Assembly: GCF_001552195.1 (NCBI RefSeq)
Contig: NZ_BCQS01000005.1
Span: 1-64,000, forward strand
DNA from: Actinomadura latina NBRC 106108
GTDB taxonomy: Bacteria; Actinomycetota; Actinomycetes; Streptosporangiales; Streptosporangiaceae
Length of the DNA: 64,000 nt
Direction: 5' to 3'
Below the pieces are notes generated by a model, which was not told where the DNA came from, did not search any database, and worked only from the letters and a program-made list of their open reading frames with translations. Positions 16,731 to 26,630 of this stretch are shown here, in pieces (within the stretch, counting starts at the first letter, position 1; the number at the start of each line of letters is the position of its first letter). The translations under genes were made by a program, and so were the position numbers.

Positions 16731-16750
16731 TTGAGTGAGCACTCACTCAA
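16731..16750. promoter_or_regulatory. TetR-type operator upstream of the LLM oxidoreductase
   Basis: TTGAGTGAG-CA-CTCACTCAA is a perfect 20-bp dyad with 9-bp arms and a 2-nt centre. GAGTGA/TCACTC arms are typical of TetR-family operators in actinobacteria. It lies 38-57 nt upstream of the oxidoreductase start codon, where it would cover a promoter. No TetR gene is in the window. Confidence 0.7.
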
Positions 16751-16792
16751 ACGTCAAGGGACGCTCTCCGAAGCTCGGGCCTCGCGTGTTCT

Positions 16793-17593
16793 CTAGCCGG
16801 CCTGGGTGACCGTGAAACGGCGCAGGCGGAGCGCCGGGTTCTTCTCCCGGACGGCGGCGACCCGCTCGGGCGAGACCTCCGCGGACGCGACGCCCGGCCC
16901 CTCCCCCAGCCCCGCGACCACCACGCCCATCGGGTCGACGATCATGCTGTTGCCGGCGCCCGCCGGCGCGCACTGGCCGGCGGCGGCCACGTAGATCGTG
17001 TTCTCGATCGCGCGGGCCCGGACCAGCGTCCGCCAGTGGTCCTCCTTGAGCGGGCCCGGCACCCAGTCGGCGGGCAGCGCCAGGACGTCGGCGCCCGCGT
17101 CCACGATCCGCCGCGTCACCTCCGGGAACCGGACGTCGTAGCAGGTCTGCATGCCGAACGCGACGCCGTCGACGAGGAACGTGTCCGGGACGCCGATCTC
17201 GCCGGGCCGGACGACGTCCGACTCCCGGTACCCGAACGCGTCGTACAGGTGGAGCTTGCGGTACTCGGCGACGATCTCCCCGCCGGGGCTCACGGCGACG
17301 AGCGTGTTGGAGATGCGGCACGGGTCGTCCAGCCGCTCGTTCAGGCCCGCGACCAGGTGCACGCCGTGGCGCCGGGCCAGGTCGCCGAGGCCGCCCGCGA
17401 ACGGGCCGTCCAGCGGCTCGGCCGAGTCGACGAACCGGCCGTCCATCTTCGGCGCCGTGAACATGGCGAACTCGGGGAACACCACGACCTTCGCGCCGCG
17501 CCCCGCCGCGTCCCCGGCGAGCTCGCCGATCACCGCGAGGTTCGCGTCCTTGTTGACACCGGGCGCGAACTGCGCCACCGCGACCTGCACCAT
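16793..17593 (-). CDS. carbon-nitrogen hydrolase (nitrilase superfamily amidase)
   Basis: The 266-residue protein shows the Glu-Lys-Cys triad of the nitrilase superfamily: Glu in KVVVFPEFAMF, Lys in EYRKLHLYDAFGY, and Cys in FGMQTCYDVRFPE. Family members hydrolyse small amides or deaminated thiols, for example omega-amidase or deaminated-glutathione amidase; the motif context DAFGYRESD fits these better than true nitrilases. It starts 13 nt after the helicase stop on the same strand, suggesting co-transcription. Confidence 0.9.
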   Translation of the reverse strand: MVQVAVAQFAPGVNKDANLAVIGELAGDAAGRGAKVVVFPEFAMFTAPKMDGRFVDSAEPLDGPFAGGLGDLARRHGVHLVAGLNERLDDPCRISNTLVAVSPGGEIVAEYRKLHLYDAFGYRESDVVRPGEIGVPDTFLVDGVAFGMQTCYDVRFPEVTRRIVDAGADVLALPADWVPGPLKEDHWRTLVRARAIENTIYVAAAGQCAPAGAGNSMIVDPMGVVVAGLGEGPGVASAEVSPERVAAVREKNPALRLRRFTVTQAG

Positions 17594-17606
17594 CCGCCGC
17601 CTCCCT

Positions 17607-20114
17607 CTACATCCGGTCGACGCCGGTCACCCGGATCACGGCCTCGCCCTCCTGGTCCGAGCCCGCGAGGTCGACCTCGGCGCTGACGCCCCAGTCGTGA
17701 TGCCCCTCCGGGTCGTCGAACACCTGCCGGACCCGCCACAGCGCGTCCTCCGGAACCTCCTCGATCTGCAGCAGCTTCGGCCCCCGGGCGTCGGCTCCGG
17801 TGAGCAGCTCGTCGTGCTCGGCGAAGTACCCGTCCATGGCGTCCTCCCAGGCGCCGGCGCCGAAGTCGGGGTCCAGGTCGCCCAGCTCGCGGTACCGCTC
17901 CAGCGCGGCCAGCTCCACCCGCCGGAACATCGCGTTGCGGACCAGCACCCGGAACGCCCGCACGTTCGCGGTGACCCTCGTGACCCGCTCCTCGATCGGC
18001 TCGTCCACATCCTCGTCGGACGGGTTCGCGAGCTGCTCCCACTCGTCCAGCAGGCTGGAGTCGACCTGCCGGACGAGCTCGCCCAGCCACTCGATCAGGT
18101 CGATCAGGTCATCGGTCTTGATCGACTCCGGGACCGTCTGCTGCAGCGCCTTGTACGCCCCCGACAGGTACCGCAGGACGAGCCCCTCCGTGCGGGCCAG
18201 CTCGTAGAACCCGATGTACTCGGTGAACGTCATCGCCCGCTCGTACATGTCGCGCACGATCGACTTGGGACGCAGCGGATGGTCGCCGACCCACGGGTGC
18301 CCGGCCCGGTAGATCTCGTACGCGGCGTCGAGCTCGTCCTCCAGCGGCTTCGGGTGGTCGACGTCCTGGAGCAGCTCCATCCGCTCCTCGTACTCGATGC
18401 CCTCGGCCTTCATCTCCTGGACGGCCTCGCCCCGCGCCTTGTTGACCTGCGCCGCGAGGATCTGCCGCGGATCGTCCAGCGTCGCCTCGATCACCGACAG
18501 GACGTCCAGCGCGTAGGACGGCGACGCCGGGTCGAGCACCTCGAACGCCGCCAGCGCGAACGTCGACAGCGCCTGGTTGAGCGCGAAGTCCTCCTGCAGG
18601 TCGACGGTGACCCGCGCGTAGCGCCCCAGGTCGTCGGGCTGGGGCAGCACCTCCACGACACCGCCCGCGAGCAGCGACCGGTAGATCGCGATGGCCCGCG
18701 AGATGTGCCTCCTGCGCGCCGTCGGCTCCTCGTGGTTGTCCGTCAGCAGCCGCTTCATCGCCTGGAACGCGTTGCCCGGCCTGGCGATCACCGACAGCAG
18801 CATCGCGTGGCTGACCTGGAACCGGGACCGGAGCATCTCCGGCTCGGCCTCCTGCAGCTTCTTGAAGACGTCCTCGTCCCAGCCGACGAACCCCTCGGGC
18901 GGCTTCTTGCGCTGCACCTTCCGCCGCTTCTTCGGGTCGTCCCCGGCCTTCGCGAGAGCCTTCTCGTTCTCCACCACATGCTCGGGGGCCTGCGCCACCA
19001 CGAACCCGACCGTGTCGAACCCGGCCCGCCCGGCACGTCCGGCGATCTGATGGAACTCCCGCGCCCTGAGCCTCCGCACCCGGTGCCCGTCGTACTTGCT
19101 CAAGGCGGTGAAGACCACGGTCCGGATGGGGACGTTCACACCGACGCCCAGCGTGTCCGTCCCGCAGATGACCTTGAGCAACCCGGCCTGCGCGAGCCGC
19201 TCCACCAGCCGCCGGTACTTGGGCAGCATGCCGGCGTGATGCACCCCGATCCCGTGCCGCACGAACCGCGACAGGTTCCGCCCGAACTTCGTCGTGAACC
19301 GGAAATTGCCGATCAGCTCGGCGATCCGGGCCTTCTCCGCCTTCGTGCAGACGTTGATGCTCATCAGCGACTGCGCCCGCTCGATCGCCGCCGCCTGCGT
19401 GAAGTGCACCAGGTAGACCGGCGCCTTCTGCTCGGCCAGCAGCTCCTCGATCGTCTCGTGCAGCGGCGTCACCCGGTAGTCGTAGATCAGCGGGACGGGC
19501 CGCTCCGCCGAGGTCACCAGCGCCGTCGGCCGTCCCGTCCGCCGGGTGAGGTCCTTCTGGAAGAACGCGACGTCCCCCAAGGTGGCCGACATCAGCAGGA
19601 ACTGCACCTGCGGCAGTTCCAGCAGCGGGATCTGCCATGCCCACCCGCGCTCGGGCTCCGCGTAGAAGTGGAACTCGTCCATCACCACCACGCCGATGTC
19701 GGCGTCGGCCCCGTCCCGCAGCGCGATGTTCGCGAGCACCTCGGCCGTGCAGCAGATGATCGGCGCGTCCGAGTTCACGCTCGCGTCGCCGGTCATCATC
19801 CCGACGTTCTCGCGCCCGAACATCTCGCACAGGTCGAAGAACTTCTCCGACACCAGCGCCTTGATCGGCGCCGTGTAGAACCCGACCTGCTCCTTGCCGA
19901 GCGCCGCGAACAGCGCCCCCGCCGCCACCAGGCTCTTGCCCGACCCGGTGGGCGTCGAAAGGATCACGTTCGCGCCCGACACCACTTCGATGAGCGCCTC
20001 CTCCTGCGCCGGATACAACGTGATCCCGCGCCCCGACACCCACCGCTCGAACCCCTCGAACAGCGAATCGGCGTCGGCGTCGTTTCCGGAGGGAAGCTCA
20101 TCGATAAGACTCAC
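17607..20114 (-). CDS. Ski2-like DEAD/DEAH-box helicase with DUF3516 C-terminus
   Basis: This ~835-residue superfamily 2 helicase has motif I STPTGSGKSL (53-62), motif II DEFH (146-149), motif III SAT (176-178), and motif VI HQIAGRAGRAG. The box II reading DEFH rather than DEAD or DEAH is a feature of this actinobacterial family, whose C-terminal ~400 residues are the uncharacterised DUF3516 domain. The role is probably RNA unwinding or turnover but is unproven. GTG at 20114 is chosen; GGAGGA abuts it, which is an unusually short spacing and makes the start uncertain. The HD-domain gene is 64 nt upstream and the nitrilase 13 nt downstream. Confidence 0.85.
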   Translation of the reverse strand: MSLIDELPSGNDADADSLFEGFERWVSGRGITLYPAQEEALIEVVSGANVILSTPTGSGKSLVAAGALFAALGKEQVGFYTAPIKALVSEKFFDLCEMFGRENVGMMTGDASVNSDAPIICCTAEVLANIALRDGADADIGVVVMDEFHFYAEPERGWAWQIPLLELPQVQFLLMSATLGDVAFFQKDLTRRTGRPTALVTSAERPVPLIYDYRVTPLHETIEELLAEQKAPVYLVHFTQAAAIERAQSLMSINVCTKAEKARIAELIGNFRFTTKFGRNLSRFVRHGIGVHHAGMLPKYRRLVERLAQAGLLKVICGTDTLGVGVNVPIRTVVFTALSKYDGHRVRRLRAREFHQIAGRAGRAGFDTVGFVVAQAPEHVVENEKALAKAGDDPKKRRKVQRKKPPEGFVGWDEDVFKKLQEAEPEMLRSRFQVSHAMLLSVIARPGNAFQAMKRLLTDNHEEPTARRRHISRAIAIYRSLLAGGVVEVLPQPDDLGRYARVTVDLQEDFALNQALSTFALAAFEVLDPASPSYALDVLSVIEATLDDPRQILAAQVNKARGEAVQEMKAEGIEYEERMELLQDVDHPKPLEDELDAAYEIYRAGHPWVGDHPLRPKSIVRDMYERAMTFTEYIGFYELARTEGLVLRYLSGAYKALQQTVPESIKTDDLIDLIEWLGELVRQVDSSLLDEWEQLANPSDEDVDEPIEERVTRVTANVRAFRVLVRNAMFRRVELAALERYRELGDLDPDFGAGAWEDAMDGYFAEHDELLTGADARGPKLLQIEEVPEDALWRVRQVFDDPEGHHDWGVSAEVDLAGSDQEGEAVIRVTGVDRM

Positions 20115-20178
20115 TCCTCCATCCTGCCCTTTCTCCCGACCGCCCGCGTCACCGAACGGGCGCGGACGGGGCCCGGCC

Positions 20179-20775
20179 TCAGACCAGGGCCTGGCCGTGC
20201 TCGGCCGCCGGCGGCTTGAGATCCGGCTCCCCGAACAGCGCGCGCATCGCCTCGAACGCCGCGGCCTTCTCGGCACCGAACCGCCGCACATGGACGGCGT
20301 AGGTCTCCGCGGACACGAACGTGGGCGGATCGGTCTTGCTGTGGAACTTGTCGGCGTACATGACGAGCCGCTCCTCGTCGCTCTCGGCCACATAGTCGCC
20401 CGGAGGCACGGGCAGCCCTTGCCGCTCGATGTCCTCCCGCGTCAGCCCCATTCCGGTATGGCAGGAACAGAACCGGCAGATCTCCTCGGGAAACCCTTCC
20501 TCGCGCAGCAACTCGTGTCCGAGCACCCCATGCCGCACATACTGCCTGAAATCGATTCTCCCGTTCGCGTCGTAGAGCCGGTAGACCCCGATGTCGTGCA
20601 GCAGGCACCCGGCCCGCACGAGATCCCGGTCGACCCGCGGCCCGGTGCGCGCCATGATCTGCTCGGCGATCTCGCCCACGATCACGCAGTGCGTCCAGAC
20701 GAGTTCGAACGCCTCCCGGCCCGGCGCGTGCTTCCGGTGCAAAGCCCGAATCTCGTCGTCCGCCGGAATCCGCAT
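20179..20775 (-). CDS. HD-domain metal-dependent phosphohydrolase
   Basis: The 198-residue protein has the HD signature: His in LVWTHCVIVGEIAEQI, the HD doublet in AGCLLHDIGVYRLYD, and downstream His and Asp residues (HGVLGHELL, MYADKFHS) that complete the metal site. HD proteins hydrolyse nucleotides or other phosphoesters; the substrate is not evident. It precedes the helicase on the same strand with a 64-nt gap, consistent with an HD-helicase-nitrilase transcription unit. Confidence 0.85.
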   Translation of the reverse strand: MRIPADDEIRALHRKHAPGREAFELVWTHCVIVGEIAEQIMARTGPRVDRDLVRAGCLLHDIGVYRLYDANGRIDFRQYVRHGVLGHELLREEGFPEEICRFCSCHTGMGLTREDIERQGLPVPPGDYVAESDEERLVMYADKFHSKTDPPTFVSAETYAVHVRRFGAEKAAAFEAMRALFGEPDLKPPAAEHGQALV

Positions 20776-20865
20776 CCCGCGAGTCTATTGACGGGCCCGG
20801 TGCGCGGTTAGGGCCGAGCCGTCGGGCAACAACGTGCGGCGGACGAGCCGTGAGCCATGCCCGGA

Positions 20866-20909
20866 CATGCCCGTGTCCCCGTGAGCACTGCCCCGGGGGC
20901 ACGGGCATG
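20866..20909 (-). terminator. bidirectional-looking hairpin terminator
   Basis: A 16-bp stem (catgcccgtgtccccg with cgggggcacgggcatg, one G-U pair) encloses a 12-nt loop, 4 nt beyond the stop of the small coiled-coil gene at 20914. It likely ends that minus-strand transcript and insulates the HD gene. Confidence 0.8.
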
Positions 20910-20913
20910 TCGG

Positions 20914-21135
20914 TTACTGCATCACGCCTTCGGACCTGGCGACCAGGCGGGCCAGCGTCCCGGCCATCTCCTCCTGGCGAGCGGACATCTTGCCGAGCTC
21001 ACCCATGATCAGATTCACCGCCGAGCCCAGCTCCTGGTGGAGGTAGTCCTTGGTGACGAGGTCCTTCAGGTCGTCCTTGGTGGCCAGGTCACCGAGGGTG
21101 ACCTCTTCGAGGGGCTTGGGCGACATGACGGGCAT
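20914..21135 (-). CDS. small coiled-coil protein of unknown function
   Basis: The 73-residue product is not recognised. It contains the repeated elements ATKDDLKDL and VTKDYL, then LGSAVNLIMGELGKMSARQEEMAGTLARLV, which reads as an amphipathic helix with hydrophobic residues at heptad spacing. AAGGAG lies 7 nt before the ATG at 21135; a second ATG at 21126 is possible. It has its own terminator and looks like an independent small gene. Confidence 0.65.
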   Translation of the reverse strand: MPVMSPKPLEEVTLGDLATKDDLKDLVTKDYLHQELGSAVNLIMGELGKMSARQEEMAGTLARLVARSEGVMQ

Positions 21136-21339
21136 GCTACCTCTCCTTCTGGTCCTGTGTTCCGGGGGAAGCGACACCCTCAATCTGGCACCCCCCGAGG
21201 ACTCTTGGTCGTCATTCGATCACGTTTAGCCACAACGGACCACCAGCGAATCACCCCACCCTCCGGTCGTCTTCCCTTGGGTGCTCCCAGGGGCCGGTGT
21301 AGCGCGCTGCTACCGGATGGGGACCGGGAAGCGCTGGTC

Positions 21340-22764
21340 TCAGGTAGTCACTTCGGTCCGGTCACCGCCCCAGAGGGTGTGGAAGGAGCCTTCGCGGTCG
21401 GTGCGGCGGTAGGTGTGGGCGCCGAAGAAGTCCCGCTGGCCCTGGGTGAGCGCGGCCGGCAGGCGGTCGGCGCGCAGGGAGTCGTAGTAGGCGAGGGCCG
21501 TGGAGAAGCCGGGCGCGGGGATGCCGAGGCGCGCGGAGGTCGCGACGACGTCGCGCCAGGCGTCCTGGGCGTCGCCGACGGCTTCGGCGAAGTGGTCGTC
21601 GGTCAGCAGGGTGGGTGTCTGCGGGTCGGCCTCGTAGGCGGCGCGGATGCGGTCCAGGAACTGGGCGCGGATGATGCAGCCGCCGCGCCAGATGGCGGCC
21701 ATCGCGCCGAGGTCGATGTCCCAGCCGTATTCGGCGCTGCCGGCCTGGATCTCGTGGAAGCCCTGCGCGTACGCGACGATCTTGGACGCGTAGAGCGCCT
21801 TCTCGACGGCGTCGGCGAAGCCCGAGTCGGCGACGGCGCCGCGGGACGGGCCCGGCAGGTTCCGCGCGGCCTCACGGAGCGCGGCGTGGCCGGAGACCGA
21901 GCGGGCGAAGACGGCCTCGGCGATGCCGCCGACGGGGACGCCCAGGTCGAGGGCGGTCTGGACGGTCCAGCGGCCGGTGCCCTTCTGCTCGGCCTGGTCG
22001 AGGACGACGTCCACGAACGGCTTGCCGGTGGACGCGTCGGTGTGCGCGAGGACCTCGGCGGTGATCTCGATCAGGTAGGACTCCAGGCGGCCGGTGTTCC
22101 AGGTGCGGAACACCTCGGCGATCTCGGCGGGCGCGAGGCCGGCGGCGTGCCGGAGCAGGTCGTAGGCCTCGGCGATCAGCTGCATGTCGGCGTACTCGAT
22201 GCCGTTGTGCACCATCTTCACGAAGTGCCCGGCGCCGTCGGGGCCGACGTGGGTGCAGCAGGGCGTCCCGTCCACCTTGGCGGAGATGTCCTCCAGCAGC
22301 GGGCCGAGCGCCGCGTAGGACTCGGCGGAGCCGCCCGGCATGATGCTCGGGCCGTGCAGGGCGCCCTCCTCGCCGCCGGAGATGCCGGCGCCGACGAAGT
22401 GGAGGCCGCGTTCGCGGAGAGCGGACTCGCGGCGGCGGGTGTCGGCGAAGTTGGCGTTGCCGCCGTCGACGATCATGTCGCCGGGCTCCAGCAGCGGGGC
22501 GAACTCGTCGATGACGGCGTCGGTCGGGCCGCCCGCCTTCACCATGATCACCAGCCGGCGTGGCCGCTCCAGGGACGCGACGAACTGCTCCGGCGTCTCG
22601 GCGGGCAGGAACGTCCCCTCGTCGCCGAACTCCTCCACCAGCGCCTTGGTCCGGCTGGACGTGCGGTTGTGGACGGCGACGGGATGCCCGTGCCGGGCGA
22701 GGTTGCGGGCCAGGTTCCGGCCCATCACCGCCAGCCCGGTGACACCGATTCGCGCCTTGTCCAT
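21340..22764 (-). CDS. gndA: 6-phosphogluconate dehydrogenase, decarboxylating
   Basis: The 474-residue enzyme oxidises and decarboxylates 6-phosphogluconate to ribulose 5-phosphate with NADP+, in the oxidative pentose phosphate pathway. Visible signatures are GVTGLAVMGRNLARNLA (nucleotide binding), VHNRTSSRTKAL (NADP-preferring), VDGGNANF, GISGGEEGALHGPSIMPGG and KMVHNGIEYADMQL, the last holding the catalytic lysine. Length matches the long enterobacterial-type GndA. GAGGAGGAG precedes the ATG at 22764. It is divergent from the beta-phosphoglucomutase/GH65 pair. Confidence 0.95.
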   Translation of the reverse strand: MDKARIGVTGLAVMGRNLARNLARHGHPVAVHNRTSSRTKALVEEFGDEGTFLPAETPEQFVASLERPRRLVIMVKAGGPTDAVIDEFAPLLEPGDMIVDGGNANFADTRRRESALRERGLHFVGAGISGGEEGALHGPSIMPGGSAESYAALGPLLEDISAKVDGTPCCTHVGPDGAGHFVKMVHNGIEYADMQLIAEAYDLLRHAAGLAPAEIAEVFRTWNTGRLESYLIEITAEVLAHTDASTGKPFVDVVLDQAEQKGTGRWTVQTALDLGVPVGGIAEAVFARSVSGHAALREAARNLPGPSRGAVADSGFADAVEKALYASKIVAYAQGFHEIQAGSAEYGWDIDLGAMAAIWRGGCIIRAQFLDRIRAAYEADPQTPTLLTDDHFAEAVGDAQDAWRDVVATSARLGIPAPGFSTALAYYDSLRADRLPAALTQGQRDFFGAHTYRRTDREGSFHTLWGGDRTEVTT

Positions 22765-22928
22765 TGGCTCACTCCTCCTCGTGTGCGACCCTGACCGAGG
22801 GGTTGTACGCGGGGCATGATCCCGCTCGTTCGAGCGTCCGGGCATGCCCGCGCTCAGCGCGGGAACGGGTCGCGCGGTACTGATCATGGTCAACCTTCAC
22901 TTCGATGGTGACATTCCAGGGGGTGCGG
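22765..22928. promoter_or_regulatory. divergent promoter region of gndA and the phosphoglucomutase/GH65 operon
   Basis: The 164-nt gap contains two perfect dyads: CGCTCG-TT-CGAGCG at 22823-22836 and CCCGCGCT-C-AGCGCGGG at 22847-22863. One or both could be operators shared by the two divergent units; high local GC makes chance symmetry possible. Confidence 0.4.
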
Positions 22929-23678
22929 ATGCTGGGACTGCCGGACGAGGCGGCGGCGTGTCTCTTCGATCTCGACGGGGTGCTGACCCGGACCGCGTCC
23001 GTCCACGCCGCGGCGTGGAAGGAGATGTTCGACGGCTACCTGCGGGAACGTTCCGGGCGGACGGGTGAGCCGTTCACCCAGTTCGATCCCGTGGCCGACT
23101 ACGGCCGGTACGTGGACGGCAAGAAGCGCGAGGACGGGACGCGGTCGTTCCTGGAGTCGCGCGGCATCGCGCTGCCCGAGGGCGACCCGGACGACCCGCC
23201 GGAGAAGGAGACGATCCGCGGGCTCGGCAACCGGAAGAACGCGCTGGTGCTGAAGATCATCGAGGAGAAGGGCATCGAGACGTTCGACGGCTCGATCGGC
23301 TACGTCCGCGCGGCGCGGGCGGCGGGGCTGAAGACGGCGGTGGTGTCGTCGAGCGCCAACACCGTCCAGGTTCTGCGGACGGTCGGCATCACCGGCCTGT
23401 TCGACGCGCGCGTCGACGGCGTCGTCGCGGCGGACCGGCACCTGCCCGGCAAGCCGGCCCCGGACATGTTCCTCGCGGGCGCGCAGGAACTGGACGTCCC
23501 GGCGGCGAAGGCGGTGGTGTTCGAGGACGCGCTCGCCGGCGTCCAGGCGGGCCGCGCCGGCGGGTTCGCGTACGTGGTGGGCGTCAACCGGGTGGGCGAG
23601 GCGCACGCGAAGGCGCTCGCCGAGCACGGCGCCGACGTGGTGGTCGACGACCTGTCCGAGTTGCTGGAGGGTGCGTGA
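22929..23678 (+). CDS. beta-phosphoglucomutase-family HAD hydrolase
   Basis: The 249-residue protein has the HAD motif I LFDLDGVL (nucleophile Asp14, acid/base Asp16), motif II VVSSS, motif III lysine in [10 protein letters not shown], and motif [18 protein letters not shown]. The cap insert is typical for beta-phosphoglucomutase, which converts beta-glucose 1-phosphate to glucose 6-phosphate. Its last 4 nt overlap the GH65 gene, and GH65 phosphorylases release beta-glucose 1-phosphate, so the pair forms a complete disaccharide phosphorolysis route. ATG at 22929 is preferred; GTGs at 22905 and 22923 are alternatives. Confidence 0.9.
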   Translation: MLGLPDEAAACLFDLDGVLTRTASVHAAAWKEMFDGYLRERSGRTGEPFTQFDPVADYGRYVDGKKREDGTRSFLESRGIALPEGDPDDPPEKETIRGLGNRKNALVLKIIEEKGIETFDGSIGYVRAARAAGLKTAVVSSSANTVQVLRTVGITGLFDARVDGVVAADRHLPGKPAPDMFLAGAQELDVPAAKAVVFEDALAGVQAGRAGGFAYVVGVNRVGEAHAKALAEHGADVVVDDLSELLEGA

Positions 23679-26074
23679 AGGGGCGGGAGGGCCAGAGCGC
23701 CGCGGAGCGGCCGGTGTTCACGGTGGAGCCGTGGTGCGTCCGGGAGCCGGAGCTCCGGCTGGACCGGCTGGCGCAGAGCGAGTCGGTGTTCGCGCTGTCC
23801 AACGGGCATCTCGGCATGCGGGCCAACCTCGACGAGGGCGAGCCGCACGGGATGCCGGGCACGTATCTGAACTCGTTCTTCGAGCTGCGCCCGCTGCCGC
23901 ACGCCGAGACCGCGTACGGCTACCCCGAGTCGGGGCAGACGGTCATCAACGTCACCAACGGCAAGGTGATCCGGCTGCTGGTGGACGACGAGCCGCTCGA
24001 CGTGCGCTACGGCCGCGTCCACCACCACGAGCGGATCCTGGACATGCGCGCCGGCACGCTGACCCGGCACGTCGAGTGGACGTCCCCCGCCGACAAGACG
24101 ATCAAGGTGACGTCGGTGCGGCTGGTGTCGCTGACCCAGCGGGCCATCGCGGCGATCTGCTACGAGGTCGAGCCGGTGGACAGCGCGGTCCGGGTGGTCG
24201 CCCAGTCCGAGATCGTGGCGAACGAGGCGCTGCCCGGCGGCGGCAAGGACCCGCGCTCGTCCGCGATCCTGGACAGCCCCCTCGTCAGCGAGGAGCACTT
24301 CGCCAACGGCACGAAGGTCCTGCTGCTGCACCGGACGCGGCACAGCGGGCTGCGGATGGGCGCCGGCATGTCGCACGACATCGAGGGCCCCGAGTCGATG
24401 CGGGTGGAGACCGAGAGCGCCCCGGACGTGGGGCGGCTGACGGTGGCGACCCGGCTGGAGCCGGGGCAGAGGCTCCGCATCGTCAAGTACATCGCGTACG
24501 GCTGGTCGAGCCGGCGGTCCCGGCCCGCGCTGCACGACCAGGTGGTCGGGGCGCTGGCGGGCGCGCGGCAGACCGGCTGGGACGGGCTGCTGGAGGAGCA
24601 GCGCGCGTACCTGGACGACTTCTGGGAGGGCGCGGACGTCGAGGTCGAGGGCGACCCGGAGATCCAGCAGGCGGTCCGGTTCGGGCTGTTCCACGTCCTG
24701 CAGGCCGGCGCGCGCGCGGAACGCCGCATGATCCCGGCCAAGGGGCTGACCGGCCCCGGCTACGACGGGCACACGTTCTGGGACACCGAGACGTTCGTGC
24801 TGCCCGTGCTGATCTACACCTCCCCCGGCGCGGCGGCGGACGCGCTCGCCTGGCGGCACATGACGCTGCCGCTCGCCTGCGAGCGCGCCCGGCAGCTCGG
24901 CCTGCACGGCGCCACGTTCCCCTGGCGGACGATCCGCGGCCAGGAGTGCTCGGGCTACTGGCCCGCCGGGACCGCGGCGTTCCACATCAACGCCGACATC
25001 GCGGACGCCATCGTCCGGTACGTCGACGCCACGCAGGACGAGCAGTTCGAGCGGGAGACCGGCCTCGACATCCTGGTGCAGACCGCGCGGCTATGGCGGA
25101 GCCTCGGCCACCACGACGTCGGCGGCGTGTTCCGCATCGACGGCGTCACCGGCCCGGACGAGTACAGCGCGATCGTGGACAACAACGTCTACACCAACCT
25201 CATGGCGCGCCGGAACCTGCAGGAGGCCGCCGAGATGGCGATGCGCCATCCGGACGTCGCCGACCGGCTCCGGGTGAACGCCGAGGAGGCGGCGTCGTGG
25301 CGGGACGCGGCGGCGGCCATGCTGATCCCCTACGACGACCGGCTCGGCGTCCATCCGCAGAGCGAGAGCTTCACCAACCACGCCCGGTGGGACTTCTCGG
25401 CGACCAAGCCCGACCACTACCCCCTGCTGCTGAACTTCCCCTACTTCGACCTCTACCGGAAGCAGGTCGTCAAGCAGGCCGACCTCGTCCTCGCGCTGCA
25501 CCTGTGCGGGGAGGCGTTCACCGAGGAGCAGAAGGAGCGCGACTTCGCCTACTACGAGGGGCTGACCGTCCGGGACTCCTCGCTGTCGGCGCAGACGCAG
25601 GCGGTCGTCGCGGCCGAGGTCGGCCAGCTCGACCTGGCGCACGACTACCTCGGCGAGACCGCGCTGATGGACCTGCACGACCTGAACCACAACACCCGCG
25701 ACGGGCTGCACATCGCCTCGATGGCGGGGGCGTGGAGCGGGCTCGTCGCCGGGTTCGGCGGGATGCGGGCCCGCAGGGGCGAGCTGAAGTTCGCGCCGCG
25801 GCTGCCGGGCGGCATCAGCCGGCTGGCGTTCCGGATGCGCTACCGGGGCAACCTGATCAAGGTCGGGGTGGGCGCGGAGGAGGCCCGCTACGAGCTGCTG
25901 GACGGCCCGGGCCTCAAGCTGTGGCACCACGGCGAACAGTTCACGCTGGGCGAGGAGCCGGTGGAGCTGCCGATCGAGCCGGTCCAGCCGCGGCCGGCGC
26001 CCACCCAGCCCGCCGGGCGCGAACCGGCGCCGCGCCGCTTCGAGCCGCACCTGCGCGCCCCCCGCCGCACGTAG
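23675..26074 (+). CDS. GH65 disaccharide phosphorylase (trehalose/kojibiose/maltose type)
   Basis: The 799-residue protein has the GH65 architecture: an N-terminal beta-sandwich (residues ~1-280), an (alpha/alpha)6 barrel and a C-terminal jelly roll. The general acid is Glu496 in [26 protein letters not shown] and the [15 protein letters not shown] segment also match. These enzymes phosphorolyse alpha-glucosyl disaccharides to beta-glucose 1-phosphate; linkage specificity is not resolvable. The final ~60 residues are a Pro/Arg-rich extension. GTG start overlaps the phosphoglucomutase stop by 4 nt. Confidence 0.9.
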   Translation: MKGREGQSAAERPVFTVEPWCVREPELRLDRLAQSESVFALSNGHLGMRANLDEGEPHGMPGTYLNSFFELRPLPHAETAYGYPESGQTVINVTNGKVIRLLVDDEPLDVRYGRVHHHERILDMRAGTLTRHVEWTSPADKTIKVTSVRLVSLTQRAIAAICYEVEPVDSAVRVVAQSEIVANEALPGGGKDPRSSAILDSPLVSEEHFANGTKVLLLHRTRHSGLRMGAGMSHDIEGPESMRVETESAPDVGRLTVATRLEPGQRLRIVKYIAYGWSSRRSRPALHDQVVGALAGARQTGWDGLLEEQRAYLDDFWEGADVEVEGDPEIQQAVRFGLFHVLQAGARAERRMIPAKGLTGPGYDGHTFWDTETFVLPVLIYTSPGAAADALAWRHMTLPLACERARQLGLHGATFPWRTIRGQECSGYWPAGTAAFHINADIADAIVRYVDATQDEQFERETGLDILVQTARLWRSLGHHDVGGVFRIDGVTGPDEYSAIVDNNVYTNLMARRNLQEAAEMAMRHPDVADRLRVNAEEAASWRDAAAAMLIPYDDRLGVHPQSESFTNHARWDFSATKPDHYPLLLNFPYFDLYRKQVVKQADLVLALHLCGEAFTEEQKERDFAYYEGLTVRDSSLSAQTQAVVAAEVGQLDLAHDYLGETALMDLHDLNHNTRDGLHIASMAGAWSGLVAGFGGMRARRGELKFAPRLPGGISRLAFRMRYRGNLIKVGVGAEEARYELLDGPGLKLWHHGEQFTLGEEPVELPIEPVQPRPAPTQPAGREPAPRRFEPHLRAPRRT

Positions 26075-26081
26075 CGGGCGG

Positions 26082-26612
26082 TCAGTCCCCCGGGGTGCAG
26101 ACGGTGGCGCACTCCGGGGCCCGCCCGTCCCCCGCCGCACGGGACGGGGCGGCCGCGCGCTCGGTGAGGAGCCTGCGCGGCCCCGGGCCCTCGTCGCCGA
26201 GCCGGTCGTAGGGGTTGGCCAGCGCGCACTTGCTGATCGACAGGCAGCCGCAGCCGATGCAGTCGGTGAGGTCGTCGCGCAGCCGTTCGAGCTGCCGGAT
26301 CCGCTCGTCGAGGTCGCCGCGCCACGTCTCCGACAGGCGCGCCCAGTCCGCGACCGTGGGGGTGCGCTCCTCGGGGAGGGTGGCGAGCGCGTCCCGGATG
26401 GCGCTGAGCGGGATCCCGACGCGCTGCGACACCTTGATGAACGAGACCCGGCGGAGCGTGTCGCGGCTGAACCGGCGCTGGTTGCCGGCCGTCCGGCGGC
26501 TGCTGATCAGCCCCTTGGCCTCGTAGAAGTGCAGCGCCGAGACGGCCACGCCGCTCCGCTCGGCGAGCTGCCCGACCGTCAGTTCGTGTACCCGGTGCTC
26601 CAGCCGCGTCAT
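26082..26612 (-). CDS. soxR: SoxR, redox-sensing MerR-family activator
   Basis: The 176-residue protein has the MerR helix-turn-helix (LTVGQLAERSGVAVSALHFYEAKGLISS) and the [2Fe-2S] ligand set CIGCGCLSISKC (CX2CXCX5C) that defines SoxR. Oxidation of the cluster by redox-cycling compounds activates target promoters; actinomycete SoxR usually responds to their own pigments and antibiotics. ATG at 26612 is used, with an ATG at 26621 as alternative. A near-consensus SoxR box lies 19 nt upstream, implying autoregulation. The C-terminal ~35 residues have two further cysteines (PECATVCTPGD). Confidence 0.95.
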   Translation of the reverse strand: MTRLEHRVHELTVGQLAERSGVAVSALHFYEAKGLISSRRTAGNQRRFSRDTLRRVSFIKVSQRVGIPLSAIRDALATLPEERTPTVADWARLSETWRGDLDERIRQLERLRDDLTDCIGCGCLSISKCALANPYDRLGDEGPGPRRLLTERAAAPSRAAGDGRAPECATVCTPGD

Positions 26613-26630
26613 GGCCCGCATCCTACCCGA

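Noticed and set aside
17151..20219. A 1022-codon plus-strand frame opposite the helicase
   Set aside because: It is a shadow: His/Arg/Leu-rich translation without a domain, while the minus strand has complete helicase motifs.
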